A DNA stretch of 32,023 nt from BRH-c25 sp041690515 (GCA_041690515.1 JAWLHF010000030.1:1-32023), one strand, 5' to 3'; numbered from the stretch's first letter, positions 7,635-16,186 are shown. A program made the numbers and translations. Notes: a model not told the origin generated them from the sequence alone.

Positions 7635-8534
7635 TCAGTTTTCGCTGCTCTTGGTCTGCTTATCTTTCAGATTTTGCATTTCCTTTCTTCCATCGAGAGT
7701 ATCCCAAAGATGAAACCCCTTTTTTATCGCCTTTCTAGAACAAGCTTTAACACACTCTCCGCATCTGATACATTCTCTATGGTTTGGATTTCTACTAGGC
7801 TCAATATTCATTTTGCAGTTCTTTGTGCATACGTTGCAATCTATACAGTTACTTTTTTCAACCTCATACCTGTAAAAGCTTATCTTATTAAATAAGGAAT
7901 AAAACGCACCCAAAGGGCAAATGTATCTGCAAAACGGTCTATAAACCAGTATTGAGAGTATTACAACTGCGCCTAGAATCATCATCTTCCATGTAAACAA
8001 TAATCCTATAGACTGCCTCAGGGGCTCATTCATCAATACCAATGGGATACCACCCCCTAAAGTCCCTGCCGGACAAATATACTTACAAAAATATGGGATA
8101 CTTATTCCAAACTCATCAACCAGTAAACCCGGAAGTAATAATGCTGGTACAAGCAGAACCAAATACTTTATATGCTTGAGGATACTATCCACACTCTTTT
8201 TAACTGTAACCTTGCGGACAGGTATCTTGAAAAGAAGATCCTGAAACAAGCCAAAAGGGCATACCCAACCACATATAAGCCTTCCGAACAATACACCTAT
8301 CAGTGAGATAAAGCCAATGATGTATAATGAAAATCCATATTTTACAGTTCCTGCCGCAGCTTGCAAAGAACCAATAGGACAAGAGCCAATGGCACCGGGA
8401 CACGAATAGCAATTCAGCCCCGGAACACAAAATTTCTTTAGTTTTCCTCTATAGATGTTTCCTTCAAGAAACCCTTTGAGATATGAATTTGTAAATATTG
8501 CAGCAACCATTTGAAATATATTTCTTCTATCCAA
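7635..8534 (-). CDS. Polytopic 4Fe-4S membrane protein (NapH/YccM-like)
   Basis: A 299-aa integral membrane iron-sulfur protein thought to carry electrons across or along the membrane. An unusual cysteine cluster lies near the N-terminus (FCVPGLNCYSCPGAIGSCPIG, residues about 35-55). Two membrane-embedded CxxxCP motifs follow (CGWVCPFG and CRYICPLGAFYSL), each after a hydrophobic helix, with about four to six membrane segments in total. The C-terminal part has two ferredoxin motifs (CIDCNVCTKNC and CIRCGECVKAC). The start is a TTG at 8534 that overlaps the end of the preceding CXXC microprotein gene by 8 nt, implying translational coupling; an ATG eight codons later is possible. Neighbours are the CXXC microprotein and a TlpA-like lipoprotein, suggesting reduction of extracytoplasmic thiols. 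The electron donor is not visible. Confidence 0.85.
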   Translation of the reverse strand: MDRRNIFQMVAAIFTNSYLKGFLEGNIYRGKLKKFCVPGLNCYSCPGAIGSCPIGSLQAAAGTVKYGFSLYIIGFISLIGVLFGRLICGWVCPFGLFQDLLFKIPVRKVTVKKSVDSILKHIKYLVLLVPALLLPGLLVDEFGISIPYFCKYICPAGTLGGGIPLVLMNEPLRQSIGLLFTWKMMILGAVVILSILVYRPFCRYICPLGAFYSLFNKISFYRYEVEKSNCIDCNVCTKNCKMNIEPSRNPNHRECIRCGECVKACSRKAIKKGFHLWDTLDGRKEMQNLKDKQTKSSEN

Positions 8535-8670
8535 TACCTATACACTCCAAACATATATTGATTGCCTTATTGAAAATGGCGCGAACTTCACCCACATATA
8601 CTCCTGCTGCTATAAAAAAAATGCTTAACACAAGTATTCCGCATCTTAACTTATCTTTTGGCAGATTCAT
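8527..8670 (-). CDS. CD1871A-family CXXC microprotein, 47 aa
   Basis: A very small membrane protein. GGGAGG lies 7 nt before the ATG at 8670, leaving little doubt that it is translated. It has a basic N-terminus (MNLPKDKLRC), one hydrophobic helix of about 18 residues (GILVLSIFFIAAGVYVG) and a C-terminal tail ending INICLECIGIG with the C40-x-x-C43 pair. This is the pattern of the CD1871A family of CXXC motif-containing proteins of Clostridia. The gene overlaps the 4Fe-4S protein gene by 8 nt and lies 22 nt after the SGNH lipoprotein gene. The conserved CXXC at the end of a membrane helix beside a TlpA-like protein suggests a thiol relay; no function is established. Confidence 0.85.
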   Translation of the reverse strand: MNLPKDKLRCGILVLSIFFIAAGVYVGEVRAIFNKAINICLECIGIG

Positions 8671-8692
8671 TAATATACCTCCCTATACCAGA

Positions 8693-9349
8693 CTAATATA
8701 ATGATTCTGAGAGCTTCATAAGCCACAGCTGATAAACTCCCTTTTTGAAATAAATGCCATCTTCAGCATATAAATCAGGGGTTTCCTGTGCTAATTCCCT
8801 TATGTCTATGTAGTTGACTGACAACTTGTCCGCCACCTCTTTTAAAATCCCGTTATATTCCTCCAGCCCCTCATAGCGCGGTTCTGCTTTTAGCGTATCC
8901 TGCGTCACAGGTGGTATAGATTGAAGATATACTTTACAGTCAGGCAAATCTTCTTTTATCTTGTTAATTAATTTCGTCAAATCATTTCTGAATAATTCTT
9001 TAGGGTCATCAACAGGCATAAGGATATCCATTAATCCCAACATGATAAAAACATTATCCGGTTTCTTTTCAACCAACATATCAAGATCCTCATAAATAAA
9101 ACCAGCTGTAGTACCCGCTCCAGCTATTACAGATTCTCTCGGCAGTATTTCATTTATGGCAAAACCCTCGGTAATGGAATCTCCCATAAACACGCTGTTT
9201 TTAAACTGAGCTTTCACGTCTTCTGTAATATTAGCCGCAGAAACTTTTGTTGCAGCTGCAGCGTCATCTTTTGCAATTGTATTACTTCCGCAGGCAGTCA
9301 TACCTAGCAGAATGATACCTACAAGTAAACACATCATTAACTTTTTCAT
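8693..9349 (-). CDS. SGNH/GDSL-fold lipoprotein with degenerate catalytic motifs
   Basis: A 218-aa lipoprotein; the lipobox GMTAC gives lipidated Cys20. Block I is intact (VFMGDSITEG, nucleophile Ser58) and the block II glycine is present in AGAGTT. In block III the usual GxND is GLMD (105-108), losing the oxyanion-hole Asn. In block V the DxxH motif is D197-G-I-Y200, so the catalytic His is replaced by Tyr. With Ser and Asp but neither Asn nor His, classic esterase activity is doubtful, and a binding role or altered chemistry is possible. AGAGG precedes the ATG. It is the first gene of the run leading to the CXXC microprotein, Fe-S protein and TlpA; whether it functions with them is unclear. 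Confidence 0.8.
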   Translation of the reverse strand: MKKLMMCLLVGIILLGMTACGSNTIAKDDAAAATKVSAANITEDVKAQFKNSVFMGDSITEGFAINEILPRESVIAGAGTTAGFIYEDLDMLVEKKPDNVFIMLGLMDILMPVDDPKELFRNDLTKLINKIKEDLPDCKVYLQSIPPVTQDTLKAEPRYEGLEEYNGILKEVADKLSVNYIDIRELAQETPDLYAEDGIYFKKGVYQLWLMKLSESLY

Positions 9350-9441
9350 TTAACAAACCTCTTTTCTTTATTTGATACATGAATTTTACAGCAGCGAAAT
9401 GCAGAACAGATGCAGATAAGATAAAGTTCAGATATCATTTT

Positions 9442-9482
9442 TAAAATAAAAACAGCAATGAAATTTCCTTCATAGCTGTTTT
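9442..9482 (-). terminator. Terminator of the response regulator/kinase operon
   Basis: On the minus strand AACAGC-ATGAA pairs with TTCAT-GCTGTT (9451-9480, one internal mismatch, short loop), followed by TTTTTATTTT. It lies 30 nt after the kinase stop and separates this operon from the SGNH gene. Confidence 0.75.
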
Positions 9483-9509
9483 GCTGATAGATATTAAGTT
9501 AATTATTGC

Positions 9510-11249
9510 TTATGGTTGAATCTGTAATGAAAAGAAGAAGCGGACACCATCTTTTGTATTTTCCACACCGTAATCCGCATGATGCAGTTCCAGTATTTCC
9601 TTGGATATGGAAAGCCCTAGGCCTGTTCCTGCTTTGAAAGTGCGTGCTTCAATACGATAAAATTGATCCCATATTTTATTTATATCATCTTCTGATATCG
9701 GGTTTCCTTGATTTTTCACACCAACTTCTACTTTATTCCCACTGCAGTTTGCAGTAATTAATATTGCACGTCCGTTCTCTGTATGGCGGATTGCATTACT
9801 TAGAAAATTTGTAATAACCCTGCTGATCAACCCTTTATGCCCTACCACTATCTGAGAGCAAAGCCTTAATGTAAGAGAGATGTTTTTCTCGTGTATTTGC
9901 TCAGCAAGTGATCTGCATACCTCAGTTATCGCCTTGTCTATTTCGAAAGGAGCCATTTCAGGCTTATAGGTACCGGATTCAAACTTAGCCAGATCCAGCA
10001 TATTTACAACCAGTAAGTCCATCCTCTGTATCTCATCATCCATAGCCTGAAAATAGTGTTCCCTTTTTTCAGCTGCGATTCCATCTCTCAAAATTGACAG
10101 ACAGCTTTTCATAACAGCAAGGGGAGTTTTCAGTTCGTGGGATACCCCTGCGATAAACTCCTTTCTAGTGTTTTCCAGCTTCTTCTCTTTGTCAAGATCC
10201 TGCTGCAGCTTCCCAATGTAAGCTTCCATCCTGCTTGACATGTAATTGATATTTCCGGATAACTGTCCTATTTCATCCTCCGAACGTACCGGCAGCTTTT
10301 CCGAAAAATCCATGTCTGCTATTTTCCCTGTGATCTGATTGATGGATATCAGTGGTCTCGCCAGCCACCTGGAAAAAATAAACGCTAAAAGTATAACACA
10401 CAATACGACAAATCCCCCAAAATAGGGGTAGAATTGCCGCATCACCGAAATTGCTTCACCTACCGGTTGAAGAGAAGTCATGGCAAAAATATATCTTAGC
10501 TCTCCGTTTTCAACGACTGGTTTTATAACTATCGTATATTTCACAAAGTTCAAGGTAGTGCTGAGTTCTTTAGTCTGTTGCAGAGGCTCTGCACTGTCAG
10601 CCAGCAATCCGACCTGAAACTTCTTTACCTGCTCAATAAAAAATTTGTCATTGTAAGGAAAGACAATATCTTCTGCTTTGTCCGGAAATACGATTTTCGT
10701 TACCGTTCCCTTGTAGTAGCCTATCTCAAGGTGACTGTATGCCTTATCGGCATTTGGACCATTTACCTTGCTTGCAATGTCCATATTGACAACTCCCGCA
10801 CGGCGATTCATAATCTGATAAGGTATAATTTCATCAGCCTTATTTACTGTGTCAATAACTATCTCATCACCGGCTTCTAAAAACGAGGGGATACCTGAAG
10901 TATATGCTCCTTCTTCAAAGGAGTACATCGGTATCCTCAGCTCACCCTGGGAACCATTTTTCAGTTGGACTTCTATATAGTAATTTTCAATATCACTTAT
11001 ACTGCCGTATTCATCCAATTTTGTGATCCAGACGTTTCTGTTCTTATAAAATTCACCTGATGCCGCTTCTGTTCCCTTTTTGACCGACATATCCACGTAC
11101 TCATTCATATATGTTTTGAGAGCATCAGCCTTCTCTTTAACATAATACTTCTCAAAAAAGTAATTCTGCACAATTCCAATGAATAAGAACATCACGGAAA
11201 ATAGCAGAGCCGTCAGCATAAACCATTTAAATACAATACTTTTCTTCAT
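9510..11249 (-). CDS. Sensor histidine kinase with large extracytoplasmic domain
   Basis: A 579-aa membrane histidine kinase. A first membrane helix (about 8-28), an extracytoplasmic sensor of some 240 residues without cysteines and a second helix (about 277-294) lead into a HAMP domain (about 296-348, ending DEIGQLSGNINYMSS). The HisKA domain has FIAGVSHELKTPLAVMKS with phospho-accepting His371. The ATPase domain shows the N box (FLSNAIRHTENG), G1-like KNQGNPISEDDINKIWDQFYR and the G2 box GTGLGLSISKEIL. The ATG overlaps the end of the response regulator gene by 4 nt (ATGA type), so the two are translationally coupled. The sensor region is not a recognisable PAS fold; it contains LEAGDEIVIDTV and repeated beta strands. 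The signal sensed is unknown. Confidence 0.9.
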   Translation of the reverse strand: MKKSIVFKWFMLTALLFSVMFLFIGIVQNYFFEKYYVKEKADALKTYMNEYVDMSVKKGTEAASGEFYKNRNVWITKLDEYGSISDIENYYIEVQLKNGSQGELRIPMYSFEEGAYTSGIPSFLEAGDEIVIDTVNKADEIIPYQIMNRRAGVVNMDIASKVNGPNADKAYSHLEIGYYKGTVTKIVFPDKAEDIVFPYNDKFFIEQVKKFQVGLLADSAEPLQQTKELSTTLNFVKYTIVIKPVVENGELRYIFAMTSLQPVGEAISVMRQFYPYFGGFVVLCVILLAFIFSRWLARPLISINQITGKIADMDFSEKLPVRSEDEIGQLSGNINYMSSRMEAYIGKLQQDLDKEKKLENTRKEFIAGVSHELKTPLAVMKSCLSILRDGIAAEKREHYFQAMDDEIQRMDLLVVNMLDLAKFESGTYKPEMAPFEIDKAITEVCRSLAEQIHEKNISLTLRLCSQIVVGHKGLISRVITNFLSNAIRHTENGRAILITANCSGNKVEVGVKNQGNPISEDDINKIWDQFYRIEARTFKAGTGLGLSISKEILELHHADYGVENTKDGVRFFFSLQIQP

Positions 11250-11920
11250 AGCTGTTCCTCTTCAAATCTATATCCCGAACGGATTACCGTAACAATACAG
11301 CTGCCTTTGCTTCCCAGCTTGGCACGCAGGTTTCTGATATGGCTATTCAATGTCTTTTCATCTCCATAAAAATCATAACCCCATATTTTTTCAATCAGCT
11401 GTTCTCTTGTAATTACAATTCCTTTGTTCTGCATTAAGTAAGATAGGATCTCAAATTCAGTATGAGTCAGATTAACTGTATTACCATCTAGAGAAACAAG
11501 TCTTGACCCCATATTTATAACAATACCTCCTGCTGATAACAAAGCTCCATCCATAGCACCCGAATACTTTTCAAGAAAACGCTTAACCTTTGCCATCAAC
11601 ACACGAGGATTGTATGGTTTTATCAAATAATCATCAGCTCCCAGCTCATATCCTAAAAGAGAGTCATCCTCATCCGAGCGGGCTGTTAATATGATAATAG
11701 GAATATTGGAACTTTTCCTTATTCTGCGACACACTGACCAGCCGTCAACCTTTGGCAAAACAATGTCCAATATCACTAAGTCAACAGAATTTGAATAGAA
11801 GAGCTCCAAAGCTCTTTCTCCATCTGCCGCTTCAAGCGCCTGATATCCATTCTCAATCAGGTAGTCCATTATAACTTCACGTAAAATGTCCTCATCCTCA
11901 ACAACCAGAATTTTATTCAT
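11246..11920 (-). CDS. OmpR/PhoB-family response regulator
   Basis: A 224-aa DNA-binding response regulator. The receiver domain (1-118) has the acidic pocket VVEDED, phosphorylation site Asp52 (VILDIVLP), the switch Thr in ILTARSDE, and the LIKPY Lys. The C-terminal winged helix (about 125-222) has LTHTEFEILSYLMQNKG and the wing sequence VTVIRSGYRFEEE. It is the first gene of a two-gene operon with the kinase. A metal, antibiotic or envelope-stress role would be guesswork. Confidence 0.92.
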   Translation of the reverse strand: MNKILVVEDEDILREVIMDYLIENGYQALEAADGERALELFYSNSVDLVILDIVLPKVDGWSVCRRIRKSSNIPIIILTARSDEDDSLLGYELGADDYLIKPYNPRVLMAKVKRFLEKYSGAMDGALLSAGGIVINMGSRLVSLDGNTVNLTHTEFEILSYLMQNKGIVITREQLIEKIWGYDFYGDEKTLNSHIRNLRAKLGSKGSCIVTVIRSGYRFEEEQL

Positions 11921-12211
11921 CCCGTACCTCCGTCTGTAACCGAAATCAATATCTTTTGTATGCTCATGTCTAGCTTTATTATAACTGTAATTTTAGTAAA
12001 ACTAAACTCAATGTGCATATCTAAAGTTAAGAATGCAGCACTGGTGTACTTTTACAGTGAGTTTTCTGCCGAAAGTCACTCTTCACTATTATCAAGCCGC
12101 ACCCTATACATCAAAAACACTAATTCCTTAAAAATCAGCTTTTTCACTGACTATGTCACAATTATAAAAAAGTTCTAATCAGTAATGAAATATAATTTAG
12201 TACTTATAAAA
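11921..12211. other. Intergenic region upstream of the response regulator gene
   Basis: About 290 bp without a supported gene. An open frame on the plus strand (11960-12178) has no ribosome binding site and lacks any family resemblance. The region must hold the promoter of the minus-strand regulator/kinase operon, but I could not pick a convincing -35/-10 pair. Confidence 0.35.
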
Positions 12212-12248
12212 GAATAGCTCAGCTATTAGAAAATCAGCTGAGCTATTC
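12212..12248 (-). terminator. Terminator of the ulaG-EIIC-EIIB-MBL operon
   Basis: GAATAGCTCAGCT (12212-12224) and AGCTGAGCTATTC (12236-12248) are perfect 13-bp inverted repeats around an 11-nt loop. On the minus strand the hairpin is followed by TTTTATAAG. It lies about 50 nt beyond the stop of the MBL-fold gene. Confidence 0.75.
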
Positions 12249-12300
12249 TTGTTATGTAGTTTTATCATTTAACATCGATACTTATTTGGGGACATAGCTA

Positions 12301-13149
12301 TTAATCACACTCAACAACAAGCCCAACACCTGCTTCTTTACTAGGAGTCGCATTCCACAAAGCAAGCTTACAATGCAGATCAGTATCATGACAGATATAA
12401 AAATTCTTTATTTTTTCTTTTTTTACATATTCACATGTTTTATCAACCTGGGATTGTGGAACCTCATTTATACGAAGGTGCGAGCCACCAAGGTAAGTAT
12501 TTATCTGGTTTGCTCCTGTGAGTTTTTTTGCATACTCCATAATATTACATATTCCATAATGAGCACAAGCAGCAATAATACTTACTTCTTGGCCATTTTT
12601 ATGCTTGTATGCAAATTGAGTATCTTCATCTACAACATCATCTACCCACTCGCCATTTTTAAATTTTCTGGGGATTTGCGGAACCTTATGCTCAAAATCA
12701 TTCGTTAGTTCTGTTATTCCCATATAACAAAGATTCTTTGTTATCCACAAAGGCTCCGGAGTAATCCTTACATCAAAGTACTGATTCATTATTTCCCGAC
12801 TTACATCCAAGCCTGAGGAATGATTCTTCTTAAAATTATATTTTTTCAAAAATATATCTTCATGGGTAATTAGCATAATTGGTTTTCTTGCCATTGCATT
12901 ATCTCTATAGTACTTAATCAGATATTTCAAGCCTCCGGTGTGGTCTCTATGTCCATGGGAAAGTACGACATAATCCGCAGTTCTAAGGTCTATTCCAAGT
13001 TCTTCTGCATTTTTTATAAATCTATCTGAAATTCCGCAGTCAAATAGAACCTTAACATCTTCATCTTCTATCCATGCCGAAAATCCATGTTCGGCATTCA
13101 AATATACACCAAATAAACTTGTATTTTCAATCAACAAAGTGACTTTCAA
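12301..13149 (-). CDS. MBL-fold metallo-hydrolase (COG1237-like), last gene of the PTS operon
   Basis: A 282-aa cytoplasmic metallo-beta-lactamase-fold enzyme. The start chosen is the TTG at 13149, seven nt after AAGGAGGG; the frame is open ten codons further upstream but runs through that ribosome binding site. The zinc-binding signature LSHGHRDHTGG gives H65, H67, D69 and H70, with further likely ligands in the CAHYGICN and ICHDTDLHC segments. The arrangement resembles the COG1237 group, in which some members are annotated as dihydropterin ribofuranosyl-aminobenzene-phosphate synthase-like. It follows the EIIB gene by about 85 nt and ends at the operon terminator. Its place beside an UlaG-like lactonase suggests it acts on the same imported compound or a product of it; this is inference. 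Confidence 0.8.
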   Translation of the reverse strand: MKVTLLIENTSLFGVYLNAEHGFSAWIEDEDVKVLFDCGISDRFIKNAEELGIDLRTADYVVLSHGHRDHTGGLKYLIKYYRDNAMARKPIMLITHEDIFLKKYNFKKNHSSGLDVSREIMNQYFDVRITPEPLWITKNLCYMGITELTNDFEHKVPQIPRKFKNGEWVDDVVDEDTQFAYKHKNGQEVSIIAACAHYGICNIMEYAKKLTGANQINTYLGGSHLRINEVPQSQVDKTCEYVKKEKIKNFYICHDTDLHCKLALWNATPSKEAGVGLVVECD

Positions 13150-13233
13150 ATCGCATCCCTCCTTCCTGCAGATTTTCAACTACAAATTTGCTCTTCTAAC
13201 TTAAGTAAACACTTCTGCGAATGATAGAACATA

Positions 13234-13536
13234 TTAGTTACCTAACACTCCACTTTCCAATAACTTTTCTTTGATTTCTTGTGCCGAAATAACATTCTTA
13301 ATACCAATGACCGTAACACCCTTATCTTTTACGAAATCGAACATCTTAACAAAGTTCAAAGCCGTAATCACTATATCATATCCCGATGCCACGCTCTTGG
13401 CTTCAGAAATAGCACAGTGATGAATCTTGACATCAATACCCAGTTCCTTCATTACCTGCTGCACCTTTAGTTTAAGCATTAGGCTTGAACCGGCACCATT
13501 GGCACACGCAACTACAATATTAAGAATAATAGCCAC
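13234..13536 (-). CDS. ulaB: PTS EIIB component, ascorbate (SgaB/UlaB) type
   Basis: A roughly 100-aa cytoplasmic phosphocarrier of the Ula/galactitol-type EIIB fold. The phospho-accepting cysteine is in the P-loop-like VVACANGAGSS (C11 if counted from the GTG). It takes phosphate from EIIA and passes it to the substrate during import through EIIC. The start is unclear: the GTG at 13536 is immediately adjacent to GGGAGG with no spacing, whereas the next candidates at normal spacing are ATT codons (13530 or 13527), which would be rare initiators. Either way the Cys lies within the first dozen residues, as usual. The EIIC gene ends 13 nt upstream. Confidence 0.88.
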   Translation of the reverse strand: MAIILNIVVACANGAGSSLMLKLKVQQVMKELGIDVKIHHCAISEAKSVASGYDIVITALNFVKMFDFVKDKGVTVIGIKNVISAQEIKEKLLESGVLGN

Positions 13537-13549
13537 CTCCCTTTATTGA

Positions 13550-15025
13550 TTATACTATAGTTGAAGCTTCCATTTTACTCTTAATTTTTTTCTTATACGC
13601 TTCATAATCATCTGTGATCAGGAAGTAAGTATCTTTGTTACGCGCATATTGTATCTGTGGAATTGCAAGTAATCCAACTACAATGATAGCAACTCCAATA
13701 AATCCTGCGTATTTCATAAGATATGCAAAACCCTGCCATACAGTAACCCAGTCAAAGAGTCCATTAAAACCACCATATTGTGCAAGACCAAGGAAACCAG
13801 CAAAGGATGCACTTCCAAGCACTGCCATAATACCTGTAATAAACGGTATGATAATAGCTGCTTTGATACCGCCTTTGTGATTGGCAAATACAGCAAGGGT
13901 ACCATCACCGAAGAACATAGGCACAAATCCTGCAACAATTAGGATTGGGCTCTTGAATACAATAAGTCCAAGTATTGCTAGAAGTTGGCCAACAGCAGCT
14001 GATATAAAGCCTAAAGTAATTGCATTGGGAGAACCGAATGCATAAACTGCAGGTACATCTATACCTGGAACAGCTCCAGGCAGAAGCTTAGTCGAAATTC
14101 CCTGGAAAGACTGGGTAAGCTCAGAAACAAACATTCGAACGCCCAGCTGTAAAATTGTTAGATAGACCGCAAAGTTGAAGGCGAAGTTGATTATGTAGAA
14201 CAGGTAGCTTGCATCTTTACCCATAAAACCTTTTTCAATCAGGAATCCTCTTCCCAAGAAAAGCAGGATGGATCCGAAGAAAATAAACATTATTACAGCA
14301 GTTGCAACCACATTTTCATTGAATATGGACATCCAGCCTGGAAGCTCAATATCTTCGAGTCTCTTGGACTTCTTTCCGCCAATTTTAGGTGCAAGCCATT
14401 CAGTGAGTTTGATTGCAAACATTTGCTGGTGAGCGATGCAAAAACCGCCGCCCTCAGTTAGGTTCTGTGTAATGTCAACAGTAAGATTGGATCCAACTGC
14501 CCAGTATGTACCGAGTAAAACCCCCATAAGAATTAGTATTTGCGTACTCCCCAGCTGCGGGAAACATGTAAGTATTATCCAGAATGCAGTGGCAGCTTGT
14601 TGTACTTGAATATGACCGGTAGTAAATACGGAACGAATCTTTGTAACCTTTCTAAAGGCAACCAGAACTATGTTGAAGATAAAAGCAATCAGCAACAAAG
14701 TCATAACTTGTGAGAAAGATTTACCAACTACATCAAGAGCAGCGTTGATAGCACTTTGACCGTAATATGGGTCGATGATGACAGCGTCCATGTTGAACTT
14801 ATCTTTGAATCCTGCTAGTATAGGGCGACAGCTATTTACTAGTCCGCCCGAACCGACGGCAAGAATCATATAGCCAACTGTTGCTTTGATAAAACTAGAA
14901 ATAGTTTCGTGAAGTGGTTTTTTTAGCAGCGCATTGCCAATGAGAACCATTAGTCCAATGAAAAATGCTGGTTGTTGGAGAATATTCTTTGCAAAATAGC
15001 TCCAAGCTGTGAATAAAATGTCCAT
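13550..15025 (-). CDS. ulaA: PTS EIIC permease, ascorbate (UlaA/SgaT) type
   Basis: A 491-aa polytopic membrane transporter that forms the translocation channel of an ascorbate-type PTS. Its length and hydrophobic profile fit UlaA, with about eleven membrane segments. Recognisable family segments include FAKNILQQPAFFIGLMVLIG at the N-terminus, LTEGGGFCIAHQQMFAI, KLLPGAVPGIDVPAVYAFGS and VPMFFGDGTLAVFANHKGG. AAGGGG lies about 8 nt before the ATG. The EIIB gene follows 13 nt downstream and the UlaG-like gene ends 96 nt upstream. Family resemblance indicates a sugar-acid or lactone-like substrate; L-ascorbate is the known one for E. coli UlaA, but specificity cannot be read from sequence. Confidence 0.92.
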   Translation of the reverse strand: MDILFTAWSYFAKNILQQPAFFIGLMVLIGNALLKKPLHETISSFIKATVGYMILAVGSGGLVNSCRPILAGFKDKFNMDAVIIDPYYGQSAINAALDVVGKSFSQVMTLLLIAFIFNIVLVAFRKVTKIRSVFTTGHIQVQQAATAFWIILTCFPQLGSTQILILMGVLLGTYWAVGSNLTVDITQNLTEGGGFCIAHQQMFAIKLTEWLAPKIGGKKSKRLEDIELPGWMSIFNENVVATAVIMFIFFGSILLFLGRGFLIEKGFMGKDASYLFYIINFAFNFAVYLTILQLGVRMFVSELTQSFQGISTKLLPGAVPGIDVPAVYAFGSPNAITLGFISAAVGQLLAILGLIVFKSPILIVAGFVPMFFGDGTLAVFANHKGGIKAAIIIPFITGIMAVLGSASFAGFLGLAQYGGFNGLFDWVTVWQGFAYLMKYAGFIGVAIIVVGLLAIPQIQYARNKDTYFLITDDYEAYKKKIKSKMEASTIV

Positions 15026-15121
15026 AATAGCACCCCTTTTTATTAATATATAGTGACTATATAATGTCTGATTTTGGTATACTTTTTTGAAATAATTCCA
15101 ACTGTGTTGTTTCTTAGCAAT

Positions 15122-16186
15122 TTATAAAATAGACTTAAAGGGAAGGTTAGGCTCATTTTCAAAACAATCCTCAAATCCCCGCCTGTGATGATATTCCAGC
15201 TTGCCAATATCATCCGGGAAAGTATATTTTCCTCCTACCTGCCATATAAAAGGTTCAAACGTGTATTGAAGTCTTTTCTTCCGCATTTCATAAAGAGCAA
15301 GAATCTCCATAGGATCTGCCATCATGTTTGTCCATACATCATAATGGAATGGTATCACTACTTTTGCCCTAAGTGATTCCGCCATACGCAGAATATCAAC
15401 GGAGGTCATTTTGTCGGTTAATCCTCTTGGGTTCTCTCCATAGGAGCCGAGAGCAACATCAATATTATGATCATTGCCATGCTTTGCATAATAGTTGGAA
15501 TAGTGCGAATCTCCACTGTGATAGATACTGCCGCCCGGTGTTTTGATCAAATAATTCACCGCTTTCATATCCATATCGCTGGGACAGATGCCCTCCAATC
15601 TCCCATCCGGAGGTGTGGTAACCAAACAAGTGCGATCGAAGGATTCAAGTACTTGGATCTCAATATCTCGTATTTGGATGCAGTCACCCGGCTTTACAAC
15701 AATACAGCGTTCTTCCGGAACACCCCACTTAACCCAGAGATCAACGCAATATTGAGGCCCTATGAAAGGGGGATTCCCTTTTACATTTTGCATAACAGCA
15801 GCAGCAAAGTTAATATCAATATGGTCTGCATGATAGTGTGTTGAAAGTACCGCATCAAGCTTGGTCACAGCAAATGGGTCGAGAACAACTGGAATGGCAC
15901 GCAGATTGGGCTGAATCATACGTGCACCGCACATATTAGCCATTTGGTGATATTCTTTCATATATTTGTTTTTTTGTGTCCTCTTTCCGTTCCCGCACCA
16001 GAAGTCTATAGTAATATTGCAGTCCTCCTGTGTCTTTACCCAAATACCCGTGCACCCCAGCCACCACATAGAAAATGTTCCAGGTGCTACATTGGTTGCT
16101 TCAATTTCCTCATTCAGATAGGTTCCCCATTCGGGAAAACTATTCAATATCCATGATTCTCGCGAAATCTCACTGATTTGACTCAT
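15122..16186 (-). CDS. ulaG: UlaG-like MBL-fold lactonase
   Basis: A 354-aa MBL-fold enzyme closely resembling UlaG, which in E. coli opens the lactone ring of L-ascorbate 6-phosphate. The N-terminus carries the UlaG-like RESWILNSFPEWGTYLNEEI and MWWLGCTGIWVKT. The metal site is STHYHADHID (H117, H119, D121, H122), with later ligands in YHSGDSHYSN and VIPFHYDVW. GGAGG precedes the ATG by 11 nt. A 265-bp gap upstream carries an operator copy, so this gene probably starts a second transcription unit (ulaG, EIIC, EIIB, second MBL). The genes normally following in ascorbate breakdown (ulaD, ulaE, ulaF) are absent here. The substrate may therefore be ascorbate with enzymes encoded elsewhere, or a different phosphorylated lactone. 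Confidence 0.92.
   Translation of the reverse strand: MSQISEISRESWILNSFPEWGTYLNEEIEATNVAPGTFSMWWLGCTGIWVKTQEDCNITIDFWCGNGKRTQKNKYMKEYHQMANMCGARMIQPNLRAIPVVLDPFAVTKLDAVLSTHYHADHIDINFAAAVMQNVKGNPPFIGPQYCVDLWVKWGVPEERCIVVKPGDCIQIRDIEIQVLESFDRTCLVTTPPDGRLEGICPSDMDMKAVNYLIKTPGGSIYHSGDSHYSNYYAKHGNDHNIDVALGSYGENPRGLTDKMTSVDILRMAESLRAKVVIPFHYDVWTNMMADPMEILALYEMRKKRLQYTFEPFIWQVGGKYTFPDDIGKLEYHHRRGFEDCFENEPNLPFKSIL

Noticed and set aside
11960..12178. 72-codon open frame on the plus strand in an intergenic region
   Set aside because: No ribosome binding site before its ATG, low-complexity hydrophobic product, no family resemblance; likely chance.
15047..15063. TATATAG-TGA-CTATATA inverted repeat upstream of EIIC
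   Set aside because: Short AT-only palindrome in an AT-rich gap; no T-run, and not found at the other promoters of the cluster.
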